NCBI GenBank assembly: GCA_946630645.1 | Contig: CAMOZD010000086.1 | Location: forward strand, 1-5,884 | Direction of reading: 5' to 3' | Source of the DNA: an uncultured Lachnospiraceae bacterium | Lineage (GTDB): Bacteria; Bacillota; Clostridia; Lachnospirales; Lachnospiraceae | Length of the DNA: 5,884 nt | Shown: positions 5,480 through 5,884 of the stretch, in pieces | Layout of the letters: each line of letters starts with the position of its first letter | Numbering within the stretch: the first letter of the stretch is position 1 | Program-made: the position numbers and the translations under genes | Notes under the pieces: model-generated | What the model was told of the DNA's origin: nothing | Database searches by the model: none | The model's input: only the letters and a program-made list of their open reading frames with translations

Positions 5480-5884
5480 TCAGATGCGTGCCGCCCCGCT
5501 TTTCCTTGCTGCTTCCATGGTTGCCCTGGCAACGGCTTCCTTAACCCTGGGGTCGAAGGCTTTGGGAAGGATGTATTCGGCGTTGAGCTCCTCGTCACTG
5601 ACAAGGCCGGCTATGGCATAGGCAGCGGCGATTTTCATCTGATCGTTGATGTCGGAGGCTCTTACGTCCAGGGCTCCACGGAAGATGCCGGGGAAGCAGA
5701 GGACATTGTTGACCTGGTTGGGAAAGTCAGACCTGCCGGTGGATACCACGGCGGCACCGGCTGCCAGAGCCTGGTCCGGGAAGATTTCGGGTGTGGGGTT
5801 GGCACAGGCGAAGATAATGGGATCTTTGGCCATGGTCCTGATCATATCCTGGGTCAGGGTGCCCGGGGCCGATACGCCGATGAA
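5480..5884 (-). CDS. Malic enzyme (malate dehydrogenase, decarboxylating), C-terminal part (runs off right edge)
   Basis: Malic enzyme oxidatively decarboxylates malate to pyruvate and CO2 with NAD(P) in the cytoplasm. The 134 visible residues are the C-terminal third of the short bacterial type (about 390 aa): they begin in [11 protein letters not shown], pass through [10 protein letters not shown] and [13 protein letters not shown], and reach [14 protein letters not shown]. The Asn residues of ANPTP and of the QVNN stretch correspond to malate-binding Asn residues of known malic enzymes, and the FPG.FRGALD block is diagnostic. The frame stays open to the window edge past the internal Met at 5845, so the true start lies outside. 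Cofactor preference cannot be read from this part. It converges on the LDH/C39 operon and shares its terminator. Confidence 0.93.
   Translation of the reverse strand, partial: FIGVSAPGTLTQDMIRTMAKDPIIFACANPTPEIFPDQALAAGAAVVSTGRSDFPNQVNNVLCFPGIFRGALDVRASDINDQMKIAAAYAIAGLVSDEELNAEYILPKAFDPRVKEAVARATMEAARKSGAARI

Noticed and set aside
1..5884. CRISPR array, tRNA or rRNA genes, insertion sequences, phage or toxin-antitoxin modules
   Set aside because: No regularly spaced direct repeats, tRNA-like cloverleaf, transposase motif or integrase was seen. The orphan pair lacks known toxin or antitoxin motifs.

Overview
The window looks like a chromosomal segment of a low-to-mid-GC Gram-positive anaerobe, most likely a Lachnospiraceae/Clostridium-cluster XIVa gut bacterium. 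This is an inference from the purine-rich Shine-Dalgarno sequences, roughly 50% GC coding DNA, a clostridial-type KtrB potassium transporter, an LDH/MDH-family enzyme, a short bacterial malic enzyme and a membrane-anchored Big_2-repeat protein. No single marker fixes the genus.

Layout. The left edge (1-318, minus strand) holds the N-terminal 106 codons of a KtrB/TrkH potassium-transporter subunit, with an extended -10 promoter near 473-481 and a hairpin-rich leader of about 150 nt. A divergent plus-strand unit begins near 650 with two perfect TATAAT boxes, followed at 751 by a decayed 3-hydroxyisobutyrate-dehydrogenase-family gene. Only its Rossmann N-terminus is intact (751-981), and patches resembling the C-terminus seem to follow out of frame up to about 1127.

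From 1206 to 5236 four plus-strand genes form a probable operon: an acidic orphan protein (193 aa), a second orphan overlapping it by 7 nt (133 aa), an LDH/MDH-family dehydrogenase (317 aa), and a large signal-anchored protein with about five Big_2-like Ig domains and a C39-like papain-fold cysteine peptidase domain (655 aa). A 108-nt gap before the dehydrogenase can be drawn as a compact three-way junction.

The operon ends at an exceptionally strong bidirectional terminator (5383-5446). Beyond it, a convergent malic enzyme gene (C-terminal 134 codons) runs off the right edge.

How the genes fit together. The dehydrogenase keeps the LDH catalytic core but has Arg where classical LDHs have the specificity-setting Gln102, the residue found in malate dehydrogenases. 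With a malic enzyme next door, an oxaloacetate/malate/pyruvate link is possible but unproven. I cannot assign functions to the two orphan proteins. The most unusual points are their tight coupling to this dehydrogenase and to the cell-surface C39 protein, and the structured RNA candidates.
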